Assembly: GCA_032191485.1 (NCBI GenBank)
Contig: JAVDOI010000011.1
Span: 3,084,601 to 3,148,600, forward strand
Direction: 5' to 3'
Origin: Leptoclinus maculatus
Taxonomy: Eukaryota; Chordata; Actinopteri; Perciformes; Stichaeidae
DNA: 64,000 nt
The notes beneath the pieces are model-generated. The model searched no databases. It had not been told where the DNA came from and saw nothing but the letters and a program-made list of their open reading frames with translations. Position 1 is the first letter of the stretch, and every line of letters starts with the position of its first letter. This document shows, one piece after another, positions 35,800 through 63,226 of the stretch. Position numbers and translations under genes: made by a program.

Positions 35800-36460
35800 C
35801 TTCATGTTTTATGGTCTCATTGGACTCATGGGGGCAGCAGAGGACCAGTTTTGGTCCTGAAAGGTTTCTTCAGATGGAACTAAACATGTTTAACAAAGTG
35901 GAGATTCTGTGTCTTGTGGTTTGGAAAACTAGATGTTCATGAGTCAGATTGCTCCTCTTGGTTTAATTTAAAGTTTCATGTAAGGAGCCTTGAGGGTTGA
36001 AATGCCAAGCTGTGGTGAAATTCTACTTGATGCAAAATGAGTGAATTGTTTCAATGGTAATTTGCACTATAGAGTGATTAACGACTGAGGCCACACTAAT
36101 GCTTTATCCAGAGAATACACGGATTGTGCTCAAAGTTTCTTTGCTGAGCAGATCAGTGTTGAATACATTAAAATGTTAAGGGAAAGGTTATGGACAAGAC
36201 CAGGCATTTTAAAAACTCAAACAATGGTGTTAGTAAAAGACAAACCTTTAGTAATTTATTCAATTAAGTCTGCTGTAATGTTTCCACAATTAAAGTAAAA
36301 AGGGAGATTGAAATATAAAGACATGATTGGGAAGCCAATGTTGCCCCTCTTGTCTGCTCATGGCTATCAATTAGTAAATGACAGATTATTGATTCTTTAC
36401 ATCTCATGCATCAGTGATTACATTTTCTCTGAACGTGAAGTAAAGGCAGCCGGTGGCGTA
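35800..36460. other. ccna2-smim43 intergenic DNA
   Basis: AT-rich DNA of about 660 bp with no recognisable exons. In human, EXOSC9 lies next to CCNA2 on this side. No exosome-subunit sequence is visible here or elsewhere between ccna2 and smim43. Confidence 0.6.
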
Positions 36461-36475
36461 GCATTCCTCTCTCGT

Positions 36476-36482
36476 TATAAAT
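36476..36482 (+). promoter_or_regulatory. candidate TATA box for the smim43-like gene
   Basis: TATAAAT in the context CTCGTTATAAATTGGGAGG, about 350 bp upstream of the micropeptide ATG. A start near 36506 would give a 5' UTR of roughly 325 nt if unspliced. This rests on the motif alone. Confidence 0.35.
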
Positions 36483-36832
36483 TGGGAGGCTGGCTTTGTG
36501 TGAGGAGCCTCACAGGAGAGGAGGGGAAGCACAGCCCAGCTGCACGAAGCGCTCCCATTTCCTCAGACCATGCACCGCTCAGACCATGCACACAATCGCA
36601 ACAGGTTTGCTTTGACGCTGACTCCTCGCATGTATGCCTAACCGGAGGATTAAACCCTGGGAACAAATGGGACTTCTATGATTTAGCCAAACCAGCTGGA
36701 TACCTGTTTGAACAATGGCTTCTGCAGCAACAGCACAGCATCTGTGTAACCCCTGAGAAGATCAGAGAAAGGGGAAAAGAGCTTTTCTTTCTTTTTTTGG
36801 GGAGTGAGGGGGAGGGTTGCTGCCTTACCCCC

Positions 36833-37066
36833 ATGCCTGCCCCCAGAAAATTTCTGGTGGCGTCCACCTCGCTGCCCCTGGCGCTGGACTGGGGCTGGAA
36901 CCTGTGCCTGTACGTGGGGATTCTCCTCGGACTCCTGGTGCTGATGCTGCTCCTTCTCTGGATGCTCCTCAGGCAGCTGAGTAACTCGGTGGTGAAATCC
37001 ATGCTGCAGCCTGGCCGCTCGTTCAGGCAGCCTTGCTATGAACAGAGGTTGCACCAGGTGTTGTGA
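36833..37066 (+). CDS. smim43: SMIM43/NEMEP-like single-pass micropeptide
   Basis: A single-exon frame of 77 residues starting MPAPRK. It has one strong membrane segment (about residues 23-47, LCLYVGILLGLLVLMLLLLW) followed by LLRQLSNSVVKSMLQPGR. The pattern W-x-L-x-LY-(hydrophobic)-KQL/RQL-x-NSV...LQPGR matches my recollection of human SMIM43 (formerly TMEM155), a micropeptide reported in mesendoderm to associate with GLUT glucose transporters. Position supports this: human SMIM43 lies between ANXA5 and EXOSC9/CCNA2, and here the frame lies between ccna2 and anxa5. A polyadenylation signal follows 124 nt after the stop. The frame is open upstream to 36308, but the extra 175 residues are low in resemblance to anything. 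The ATG at 36833 has a weak context and the N-terminus is about 15 residues longer than in human. Confidence 0.82.
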   Translation: MPAPRKFLVASTSLPLALDWGWNLCLYVGILLGLLVLMLLLLWMLLRQLSNSVVKSMLQPGRSFRQPCYEQRLHQVL

Positions 37067-37189
37067 AAAATGGGGACAGGTGTGCCAAAACACTACCGGG
37101 ACTGAGGCTTGTTTGGAGTGTTTTGCTGATTCATGTAAGGAAATGACTTTGAAAAATAATGTTTTGGACTCTATATTCTCTTTAAAACT

Positions 37190-37195
37190 AATAAA
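37190..37195 (+). terminator. smim43: smim43 polyadenylation signal
   Basis: AATAAA 124 nt after the micropeptide stop codon. This supports a short independent mRNA. Confidence 0.6.
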
Positions 37196-38011
37196 AACCT
37201 CTTCATGTTAGTATTTATAGAAACCTGTCTGTTATTTTAACAGCTTCATCTTTTTTTTCCCCCACTATATTATGTATTTAATATGCACAAAATAGTCTTA
37301 TCAACATCCTGAGTATTTAAAACCACTGTTAGTATTTCTTTTCATCTCTGACACAGCCAAGGTCAAACATTGCAGAGTAAAAAGCACAAGCCAAGATTAA
37401 ATCTGCATCTTGATTCGTGCTGATTAAAGCAACGCATTCAGGAGGGCAATTTGCACTCCTCTCATCTATGAATTGGCAGAAGGGATGTTGAGGCCAGCAG
37501 CAATGAGGAATATGAAAGGAGCTGTGTGCCACTTGGTTTCTCAAGTTACCCTTCTGTCCATGTTGGGGGACAAAGTTAATGAGACCCTTTAGGCATAAGG
37601 ATAATATTAACAGGCTGAGGATAATACTATTTCTCAGGTATTTACAAGTGGTTACTATACATTACACAGGTAGGGGCATTTGGTGCTTTTCACTCTGTGT
37701 TGCATTTTTCTTTCATCATTAGTCAGAGGTGGGGCCAGGCTGGCTTTGATTGAATATTCTGAGAGGAATCAATAGTCCTGAGGGGAGCATGTTCATTACA
37801 CATCAACAGCGGATTCCTTAAAAGAGCAGCACAATAAAACAAACATGGTCCAGACTGAGTGCGTCTGGGTGTGATGCCTCAGCATAGTTAACATAACAAA
37901 ATGTTATGTAATGAACCCTATTCATATTTTTAAAGCATCTATTTTTTAAATGTTTTTGTGGCTTTTGTTAAAAATAATATTTTCGGAAATATACTTCTTT
38001 TGAGTTAGCAG

Positions 38012-38242
38012 CCGTGTAGCTTAGCTTAGCATAAAGACTGGAAACAGGGGGAAGCTAGCCTGGCTATGTCTAAACAAAATCCATCTACCAGCACATTTAA
38101 AGCTCACAAGTTATCATGGTATCTCCTATGCACAAACATCCAAGTAAAAAGATAATATGATACATTTCTTTAGCTTCAGACACACCCAGGCCAGCTAGCT
38201 GTTTGCCTCCGTTTCCAGTATTTGTGCTAAGCTAAGCTAATC
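38012..38242. mobile_element. inverted-repeat MITE (TTAGCTTAGCATAAAG family)
   Basis: The left arm TTAGCTTAGCATAAAGACTG...GAAAC and the right arm GTTTCCAGTATTTGTGCTAA..GCTAA are near-perfect inverted copies enclosing about 170 bp. This is a common teleost palindromic element. A second, partial copy is at 55620-55760. Confidence 0.75.
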
Positions 38243-39924
38243 AGCAGCAGGCTTCATATAACGTGTAAAGACATTACCAATCTTCTCGTGTAATTCTTGG
38301 CAAGAAAGCTAATAAGTGTATTGACTAAAATGCTGAACCTGTAAACATTTTCCCTCAGACTCTTTTAATGATCGCTCTGAAAACTCTTCACGATCTCTTT
38401 GATGTTTTAATATCTTGAGGGTTTTCTCTTGAGCAGGTTCTCTCAGAGTTTGCTGCCTTCAGCAAAAGACCTGTAGATTAATGAGGTCTGACATTGTGTG
38501 GATATATTTTCCTAACTGTCAAAATGGGCTAATCCATCTCCAAACATATAGTATATTGTTCTGTACTGAAATAGGCTACAGGCTATCTAACCAGCCAACT
38601 CCAGGTAGCTACTATTGGTGCAGCTGATTTATTTTGTTGTCCCTCATGTTTGGAAGTAATTCTGTCTAACAGCTGATCTTGTATTCAAAATGGCTGCAAG
38701 AGAAAATAGAAGACAGAATAAATCCACTCTGACTCTCATTCTGAAGCTACACGGTTCTTAACATCAGAGTTATTATTCTCACAAAACTGCCTCGGATATC
38801 AGGATGTGCTTTTTGTAGAGGCCCTCAAAGGGTCCATGAGGCCAGGTGATGTTTATTGAAATGGAGCTATTTGCATTTGATAACACCTGCCCTCAGCACA
38901 GAGGGAGATAACTAACCGAAGCCCATCAGTGGTGGCTGGAGAGGCCCATTGATTGATGACGGAGCTTATTGTCTGTCAGTCAGCACCTGACAAATTCAGC
39001 CGTCCACAGCTCTGTTTACCTGGCTGTCCCATGGCGCTACGCTCCGGTCTGGAAAACTCACAATGATTTAGTTTGGAAGCTGACAACTCAGGGATGCTTG
39101 CAGGAGGGAAAAGCAAAAGTCAGCAGTTTGCAGCCTCTGGGTTGGCAACTTTAGGCAATGGTGGCATGCGGGTAACTTAACCAATGGCACCACTAGCAAT
39201 ACCTGTGCAAGAGAGGTTTTTTTCTACTTGTAATGCATCTTGGGAATATGTGATGGAGACATGTTTAAGCAAAACAGATGATGAAACTTAAGCAAATGAT
39301 TTCATCCTCTGGGAAACATTTGAACCAAACATTAAAGGGATTGTTGAGCTTTTCAATTGCTTTTATGTGGAAGTAGTAAGATGTTTGGATAGACTTAAAG
39401 GAATTACCGCAATTCTTTAGATGGAATTAAAATCTCCATTTTGGAGCCTATTTTACGAGAGCTTTGTGATACTGAATATTCAAATGATACTGACATTTAA
39501 TACCAACTTCAGAGGACTCAAAGACTGCTCAATTGTGTGGAAGAGAAAAAAAAATCCAGACTTAATCTGATAAATTTGTTATTAGCTGCTCGTTTATAGC
39601 AATTAAAACAAATTGGCTCCACGTCAGTCTGAGAGGCTGTGAGATGAAACGCCGAGCATCCGTAACTGGATAACTGAGAGATGGTGTTCACTCTCTCATC
39701 TACTCACAAGTGCTCACTTTAATTAAGGTTTGCAGGGACGAGGACGGAGATGATGATATGTGAGCTGTGCTTCGCTCTGCTGAACCCTTCGCTCCTATCG
39801 TGCATCTGCTGTTTGTCTCCTGTCTGCCATAAAGACACATAAAGACAGGTAAAAGTCACCTCATTCAAAAATACACGTTGAATTAAGTAAGAATGACAAC
39901 CTCACTCACAGATTCATATAATTA

Positions 39925-40297
39925 AGTGGTGGATAGTAACTAAGTACATTTACTCGTGTACTTAAGCAGAAGTTTGAGGTACTTTTGTACGTGTGTATTT
40001 CCATTTCATCCCACTTTATACTTCTAATCCATTACATTTCAGAGGGGAATATTGTACTTTTAGTCCTACATTTACATAATAATTAAGGTACTTAGGTACT
40101 TTACAAATCAGGATTTTAAACACTATATATATATATTTATCTATAATTTTATAAATTAAACTACTGCTATATAAGTACAACACTCACAGAGGTCAATTTT
40201 CTGCATTGAGTGGTTTTACGTTTAATAGTATTTAATATATTTTTTATATTTTATATTGAGGTATTGTGCCTAAATCTGAATATTTCTTCCATCACTG
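39925..40297. mobile_element. teleost 'CAGTGGTGGAA' hAT-like MITE
   Basis: It starts AGTGGTGGATAGTAACTAAG, carries the TTTACTCGTGTACTTAAG and TATACTTCTAATCCATTAC phrases, and ends ATATTTCTTCCATCACTG. Both family termini are recognisable, so the copy is close to complete. Confidence 0.65.
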
Positions 40298-40649
40298 GTG
40301 AGTCTCAAATAAGTCATCTATGTTTTTCTCAATTTATTTTTTGTTTTATTAATATGCATTTAAACAATTTTTACAGTAACAGAATTTAATCGTTTGTGTG
40401 CGCTCTTAAAGTTAAATTCTTCATCTGTACGGTTAATGCTTTTATCCACAATTATCATTTGCAAAAAAACTAAACCTAAACTAAAATATAAATGTAATTA
40501 TGAAGCTTTTAGGGGAATCTATTGTTAGAAATTGAGTATAATATGAATTAGTATGTATTCTTTAGGGTATTAACATCTGAAAATAAGAATGTGTATGTTA
40601 CCTTAGAGTGAGCGGTTTATACCTAGATAAGGAGCAGGTCGCCACGTTT

Positions 40650-40825
40650 CTACAGTAGCCCATAAGGTACAAACCAAACACTGGCTCTAGATCATAAATA
40701 GGGCCATTCATGTTTTCGCATCGGCTAACGTAAATCTCCTACAGGCACACAGGAGTAGTTTTCAGTTGGTTGCAATCTGCAACCTCACCACCAGATGTCG
40801 CCACATCCTCCACACTGCACCTTTA
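40650..40825. repeat. dispersed repeat (ACGTTTCTACAGTAGCCC family)
   Basis: It shares the phrases GTTTCTACAGTAGCCC, ACAAACCAAACACTGGCTCT, GTTGGTTGCAATCTGCAAC and a terminal GCACCTTTAA with the copy at 44600-44815. This is a widespread teleost repeat of uncertain class. Confidence 0.65.
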
Positions 40826-41229
40826 AGAGGATGATCTTTAACGTTTGTGGAAACTATTTTGTCATTAATTGAACATAATGAGGATGATAATGTCTTGATA
40901 ATAGCCTGCACCGTTTCACAGTTGTAAACCTAAACATTCCAAATGTTTCCCAGTTTGTTTCCTGTTGCGCTGAAACAAGGATCCTATAAATGATGCATTG
41001 GCTCCTCGGGTTGCAGTGATGATATCAGCCGACAGGAGGTAAACACAGACCCAAGCTGTTGCCTAGCAATGCAACTCAGTTGAAACCCTCTAGCCCTCTG
41101 GACCTTGTGGACCCGTGTCACTTTTATGGAAGGTCACACAAAGCAACTGAGTGCACGCGGGTCACGATCTCCCGTTTGACCGACAGCGAGTGAGGAAAAG
41201 TGTGTCTTGTGAGCTGCAGCCACCCAAAG

Positions 41230-41309
41230 GAGAAGAGATCAGGAGGTAAAGAGCCTCTACCTGAGAGCCGCAGATCACCTGTGAGGAGAGAGAGGAGACA
41301 CACCTGTTG
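41230..41309 (+). other. anxa5: inferred noncoding exon 1 of anxa5
   Basis: A purine-rich stretch ends at the strong donor CTGTTG|GTAAGA after 41309, 665 bp before the acceptor of the ATG exon. Annexin A5 genes have a noncoding first exon, which fits. The 5' limit is unknown; a TATAAAT at 40985 is a possible but distant TATA element. Confidence 0.5.
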
Positions 41310-41824
41310 GTAAGAGCACTTACAGTTACGTATTCCTCTCTATTGATGCTTTCAAAAGTATTATCAGCAAGTATGAAACATAAAAAGTACTTATTGTGCA
41401 ATAAAATGTTCTCTGTTAGTGTTTTACTATTATATATGATGCTAATTTTTAACTCCCTTATTTACTCTTGGCTTTAATCTACAGACATGTTTTCGATTCT
41501 ATAACATCATCACATGTTTGTAGCTCGCTGTCCTGTGAGAACTATGTATCTCTAAAAAATCAACTTTTCCTGAGCTCAGAAAAACATCGGTGTGTTCTTT
41601 CAACTTTGTGATGATGTATTTTCCAGCTGATCCAAAAGGATTTTTGCAGAGTTTATTTAGCTTAATGGATAGGATAAAGGAACACCTTATCCTGAAGTTT
41701 ATTACAAACGTTTAAAATTCATAATCATTAAATTGGGAGATACATGGTATGAAATTAAATGTAAATCTGAGAAGTTAACTGAGGCTGCAGACAAATGTAG
41801 TGCAGTAAAAAGCACAGTATTTCT

Positions 41825-41935
41825 CACTGAGGTATAATGGAGTAGTATAAAGTTCAATTTAAAGGGAAATACTCAAGTAAAGTACAAATACCTTGCATTA
41901 GTTGTTAAGTACAGTAGTCACCACTCTTTACTACA
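41825..41935. repeat. fragment of ACTTAAGTA-type repeat
   Basis: Phrases AAATACTCAAGTAAAGTACA and TTAAGTACAGTAGTCACCAC, a degenerate end of the same family, just upstream of anxa5 exon 2. Confidence 0.45.
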
Positions 41936-42009
41936 CTGCCAATTTAATCTGGAATCTGTTTCTGAATCTTTCAGTTTTTACGGCGGTTGTCTGCAATCAG
42001 CATTAAACG

Positions 42010-57477
<15,468 letters not shown>

Positions 57478-57695
57478 TGCCGTTGTATGATGTGTTTAGC
57501 AGCCTGAATGCTGAGTCGTCATAATCATCATGCTCAGTGTTGCCAGATCGGATTGACAGTTTCCAGGCCAATCACAGTTTATGATCTGCACAGTTCAATA
57601 GAAACCATGCAGCCCGAATCATGAACCTCGCAGGCATTACATACATGTGCAATGGAAAACACAGGATAAGCATACAAAGCTTCATATCTGCATCA

Positions 57696-57701
57696 AATAA
57701 A
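57696..57701 (+). terminator. anxa5: candidate anxa5 polyadenylation signal
   Basis: AATAAA about 220 nt after the anxa5 stop (in ATCAAATAAACC). It is the first canonical hexamer downstream, but a longer 3' UTR is possible. Confidence 0.45.
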
Positions 57702-60700
57702 CCAAAGGTAAAATGTTGGATAAGAAGTCTATTGCAACCCACAAAGAGTGCGGTTTAAAAAACAAAAACACAAATTGCCATAATTTCAATGATGATGACG
57801 TCAGGGTAAGTACATCCTTCGTTATCTCTTACGATGATTGAATACAAAATCCATATTTCATCCACCAGCCCAATGCTATTTTACAAGTTTTCAAGTTATT
57901 TGAATCTGGCAACACTGACCAATGCTGCTACATGCATGTGAGACGAGGTTATTGATCTGGACTTGTTGATTCTTTCTGACTTTTGCTTTTTATTGATTGA
58001 ATTTGTGTGAATAACTCACCTGTCTTATGATATGCCTCTACATTAACAGCAGTTAGAGTGCATCGACTTCAAAGATATTTAATATTTGTTTCCTATTAGA
58101 CGTTATTCAAGCAGCTCAATAATGAGTGAAGGTGCTGTTTTTATTTTATTGTAGACGACAGTGGTAGCAATGTTTGAATTAATTACGCTTTTGGTTATTT
58201 TTTAAACACTTCATTTGTTTTTGCCGTGGCTCTGTTGTTACGTTAGCAGTTGTCTGTAAAGTGTTCACAGCATGTATTGAAATGCAACATAGAAAAAACA
58301 TCAACCGCTGCTGAATTATTAAAGCCTACACGTCGACAGCTCTCCTGCTCTCATTAATTACAAATGAACAGCTGATCCCCGACTTCAATTACTACGCCGG
58401 CTGTCAGTGATCAATAAGTAATGGGACACTATTAGACATTTGTTGACTCATATAAAGACATCTACTGCTTCCACGTCTTTCTGCATGAACAGGCTTGATG
58501 TCACACTAATTGCGTCTTTAGATCAATAGATGGGAGATGACCTCACTTTGCTGGAGTTGCACCACAGGGGGGCAGCAGAGTTTAAAATGAGCTCACTGTT
58601 TCTCTACATTCACACAGCATGTATGGCTCATTTACTTTGAGGATCATATATCTTTGTAGTGACAGTGTATTTATTTATCTTCTTGTATTCATCTTTGTTT
58701 TGTATATGCACGTCCATGTGATTCAGCTTATTCAGATACATTGTATGTCTTGAAAACTTTCCATCTGAACTAGACTTTAATACAATGTTCTGCGTTTGAG
58801 AAGTGCTTGTCCTCACAACGGGGGTTTTGCAGTTATATGAACGCATCAAAGTGTCGCTGGGATTGAAGACATTCAAATATACTTGATTTTCATCTCTGTG
58901 ATTCCAGTGGGATGCATAAACTGCACCAGTTTCTTCTCATTTTTAAAGCTAAATTCAAGCCAGAGTGGTGGTTTGAGTGAGTTAGAACAGTGTTTTTATG
59001 CGTAGTCTGAGCTCGGCTCCATACATTCATCCTAAAAACCAAAATACCCCGAGTCAGTATCCCGGTTGACAAGCCTCTCCTCGTGTTCATCAAATCTCCG
59101 TCTGCCAGACGTGACCTATTCAGAAAAAAGCCTGAAGGTTGAAGTTGGGAAATGTGTTCATGTATTGGCATGCTTTCCTCCAGAGGCTCATGCTCTCTCT
59201 GCAGACGTGTCCAACTTTACTGCAAAAAGACTCAAAAATTGATGTTACCTTTACCCCGTAGTCTGTTCAGAAAGAGCTGTAGCTGTCTGAGCTTTTCATT
59301 GCAGTTCATCTCGTATATTATTTTGTCATGAATATTTGGTAAAGTATTGGAAAGTTTAAATTGATGTGGCATTCATGCAATTAAAATGAGGTGCAGTATT
59401 GCCTGCTGTAGCAGTCCTCTAATTTAAATGAGGTAAACCAGCTGAGTTGAGGAATGCTCCCTTATTGGACACAGCCGCAAATAACAACACAAACAGTATG
59501 AATCTATTACCCTGTTCATTTTTTTTTTTTAACGGATGCAATAGCTAAGATCTCAACTGTGCTACGATACAACATAACTATACTATGTCTCCAGTTTGGG
59601 TGGTTGGTACGGCTGTTAATCAATAAGAGTGACTCAGCGTTAATGTGGCGAGCAGCTGCGAATTCTAAATGTAAAATGACTCGTGCTCTGTGCTGGATGC
59701 TCATTTCCACCGCAGGAAAAAAGCTGTAAACCAGCCTCCACTGTCACGTTTCTTTCTCAAATAAAGAAAGATGAAGTTGCATAATTTCCCCACAGTTTAG
59801 GATGGTTGTATAACTTCCTGACCAAAGATTTCAGGTCAATCCCTGCTTTAATTCAGTCGCTCACTCTTTTCTTGTGTTAAACGCGTGACCCTGCCAGTTA
59901 TAGTCCCGTTTATGTCGAGTCCTGGTGGATGCTGGTTCCTTGCTTGGTCCAGACCTGCGACCAGCACATGCTAATCAGTCTCATTTCACACTAACAATGT
60001 AATATTTGTGGCGTTTCATTAATTCCCTTCAGTTCTTTGTATTCTTGGCTCCACTGAGGTGAAAGCTCTTTAAATGCCCAGGCATTCATAGGAGTGTGTA
60101 AGCCTGGTTTTACACTGGCACACACACACACAAATCTCCTTAGAGTCGATAGTAAACTTCTAGTTTGACCAAGGCAAGGCCCACGTCTCTCAGCCAATCA
60201 GGAGCCACAGGCAGTCAGGCCACCTGTAAGTCCACAACACCCACAGTCCACTCAGGAAGGATGCTTTGTCTCGGCCTATAATAGGATATAAAGGGTTTTA
60301 ACCACCATGAAGTGCCAAACCTGAAAGAATAGCCAACAACAACAACGTAGAGCGACGCTGAGAGTCACTGACAGTGTTGATCCTCCAGTCCTGCATACTG
60401 CCCATGTTGACAGGTAACGGCAATATGTCTTTTCCACTCCAGTGTCTGGAATTGTATCCAAATTGGACAATTTCACGAATCATGATTTATGTCCAATGTA
60501 AGAAGTAGTGTGCCCTCTATAAAACAATAGGGAAACTACATTATTGGAAGTCTGGTGGTGTGGAAAGCCCGGGAGACTAAACACATTTTAAATTGACCTC
60601 TTTAGTCATGTGTGTCTATTTCACATGTTTGGGCTTTCCTTGGAGTGGTGGGTGAAGTAACAGCAGCAATCGGATCACTATGAAGCCAAACAATATATAC

Positions 60701-62052
60701 ATTTGTACAGTGATTACACTATGGGGATTTATCTGTGTTTCATCATAGATCAACATAATTAGAAACACATTTCGGAGCAGTTCAAGTGCTTATTTTAGCT
60801 CTTGTGGCACAAAACAACATGTAAAGGATGGGGAAAATGGAGGGGGATAGTCAGATTACTATAATAAAAACTACAATAACATATTTTTCAACTGATTTTA
60901 GATACAGCACAGTATCTACAATCTTTTGGTTGAAATTGTTATTGAAAATGTTCTTCTCCATTACCTGAAATTGCTGCACCTGCATTATAACTCTATTGTT
61001 CTGAGGATTTAATTAGCTGGATAAATCACAATGCACAAACATAACAACACAGTCATTCTTTATGCTGGATGCCTTTATCCAAGTGTGCTCCAGTAGCACA
61101 ATGCATGAGTAGAGTCCAATGGCAAAAATAATTATATCATTTTATATTTGGTTTTAAATATAGTAAAAATAACTACATTTAACATGTAGCGGTTCTTGGC
61201 TCAGAGAGGACATGTTTTCTTCCCGTGTGTGTTATTCGGAGGAGATGGTACCTGGCCAACAACAGGCTTTTTATGATCTCAAGCATCTTTCTTGAGAGGA
61301 TTAGCACACATGAAAGCAGCAGGACAACAACGCATAGCATTGGTCCTGCTCTGCAGAGCTAACGTGGCTAACGTCACCCAAACTGAGCAGAAACGTCACA
61401 ACAGCAGATCGAGGAGGACAGGTATGTGCTCACCTGGATTATTATCATCCGTGTTAAACTGTGTAGGAAATGTGAAACAGCGCATTATTAACATAGCAAA
61501 TAGGTAAACTCTCTACTTTTGTGATTTTGCATCCAAAGTAGTTTTTGTTCCACCTAAAAACGCCACATGTGCACGAGGGACCCCTATTATTCCCTCACTG
61601 GGACATGCTGCAGCATACTGTTGGACAGCAGTTCATTCTCTGTCTTTTCATTCAACATAAAGTTAGTTTTTATTCCGAGAAAGCAGAATGTGGCACCACA
61701 GACCAGCTCAGGGTCATTAATGTGCTTTCTGAAATGGATCTAGATAAAGCAGAGGCATTAACATAACTGTATATCGCAATGTAACAACTAAAGCTACTTT
61801 AGTGCAGTTGTACAATGATGTATTTATTCACACGTCCTTAGTAAGATTTATTTTTAGTGGGTTGTATTTGACAGTTGGTGCCTATGTGAAACTATTTTCA
61901 ACACTGTCAGTAGGTTATTTAATCTAATTATTACACAAAGTTGTTTAATTAATATTTTCTGTCATTTTTAATGTGGGAGTTGTTTTTACGGAGCGTCTGC
62001 TTTGCATCACATTTCTCAAGCTGCTTTTCTTGAGCAGTTGCTGTTTCAGAAT

Positions 62053-62242
62053 CTTACATTACATTACAGTCATTTAGCAGACGCTTTTATCCAATTCGGA
62101 TTCTATCATACCTGCCTACGGGAGCAATTTTGGGGTTAAGTGTCTTGCTCAAGGACACATCGACATGCAACTAGCGGAGCCGGGATTCGAACCGCCGATC
62201 CTCTGATTAAAGGACGGCCCTGCTCTCCACTTAGCCACACAC
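62053..62242 (-). mobile_element. tRNA-derived SINE
   Basis: On the minus strand it shows an A-box-like TGGCTAAGTGG near its start and a B-box GGTTCGAATCCC 35-45 bp later, the Pol III promoter of a tRNA. The teleost SINE body follows (GTGTCCTTGAGCAAGACAC and GGATAAAAGCGTCTGCTAAA), ending in a TGTAATG repeat tail. The plus strand therefore starts with the TTACATTACATTACAGTC tail. The length of about 190 bp is typical of a nearly complete copy. Confidence 0.85.
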
Positions 62243-62771
62243 TTTTTCTGTGCACTGCCCTCTAATTTTCTTTTTTTTGTTGCCATTTCCTACATGGCCC
62301 AGAATGCAACCTGCTGAGCGTCTGTGTGATTTGATGGATTTCAGCTGTGGGTAAATGCGTTATGGTTACAGCAGGAGATGGAGCTGAAATAACCATCAAG
62401 AAAAATGAGAGTCGTTTGCCTTTCTCAGATCCCAGCATGATGTGTTCTGGTCCGTTGGAGCTGCTGTGGTGGAGAAAGTCGTGTCTGCCTCTTGTAAAAG
62501 GATCTGGATTGCTGAACGTCGGTACTGACGCATCATGTTTGATGCTGAGGATTCATCAACTATTGGTCCTGTTTACTTAATCACATATGTACATTCTGGA
62601 ACACAAACATCTGTCTTTAGATCAGCTTCATTGTGAAGGGGCTGATTGCCTTTTTTTCCGTGGGAGCCCTCAGGTCACTAACAAGTCGATGGTAAAAATA
62701 AGATTTCGTCAAACACAAATAACTGATACCAGGGACTCACTTTCTCAGTGAGTGTATACATAACCCTGTAA

Positions 62772-63226
62772 AGTGCATTAAGTACTGTATTTAAGTACTG
62801 TATTTAAGTACTTCTGCTACTTGTACTTGACTATATTATATTTTTGACTTCACTACATGTATTTAAGAGCAATAGTTGCTCTAAGACTGTAAATGCTAAA
62901 CATAGGATCCTTTTATATAATATGATCCAATGTTACAGATTAATCTACCAAAAGTATGAAGTAGTTAAAATAAGCTCCACCTTGACCAACGGCAAGATTT
63001 TAGTACTGAGAACAAACGAATACATCAATAATAATGATTCAGTAATACAATAGTATAACACTGACACTAGCCTTATTGTGAGTACCTTTACTTTTGATAC
63101 TGTAAGTACATTTTATTGCTGTTACTCAAGTAATATTTTGAATGCAGGACTTTTGCTTGTAATGGAGTTTTTTAATACTGTAGTATTTCTACTTTTACTT
63201 AAGTAAAGGATCTTATTTCACCACTG
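62772..63226. mobile_element. teleost hAT-like ACTTAAGTA MITE
   Basis: The left part has duplicated TAAGTACTGTATTTAAGTAC. The right part has AATGCAGGACTTTTGCTTGT, TTACTTAAGTAAAGGATC and the terminus TTATTTCACCACTG. A long internal AT-rich section lies between. One of the fuller copies in the window. Confidence 0.65.

Larger units (their letters stand above)
37200..41200. other. smim43-anxa5 intergenic DNA
   Basis: Four kb with no recognisable coding exon. It holds a palindromic MITE (38012-38242), an ACTTAAGTA-type repeat (39925-40297) and a copy of another dispersed repeat (40650-40825). The balanced stretch at about 38820-39170 could be regulatory but has no specific signature. Confidence 0.55.

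Noticed and set aside
36308..36832. 175-codon upstream extension of the SMIM43-like frame
   Set aside because: No family resemblance, internal TATA-like promoter at 36476, and the membrane micropeptide starts at an internal ATG.
35289..36832. Search for EXOSC9 exons between ccna2 and the micropeptide gene
   Set aside because: No RNase PH-domain-like sequence with splice sites was seen on either strand.
62053..62231. Functional tRNA gene on the minus strand at the A/B-box sequence
   Set aside because: The tRNA-like part lacks a plausible cloverleaf and is fused to the known SINE body and tail, so it is a SINE.
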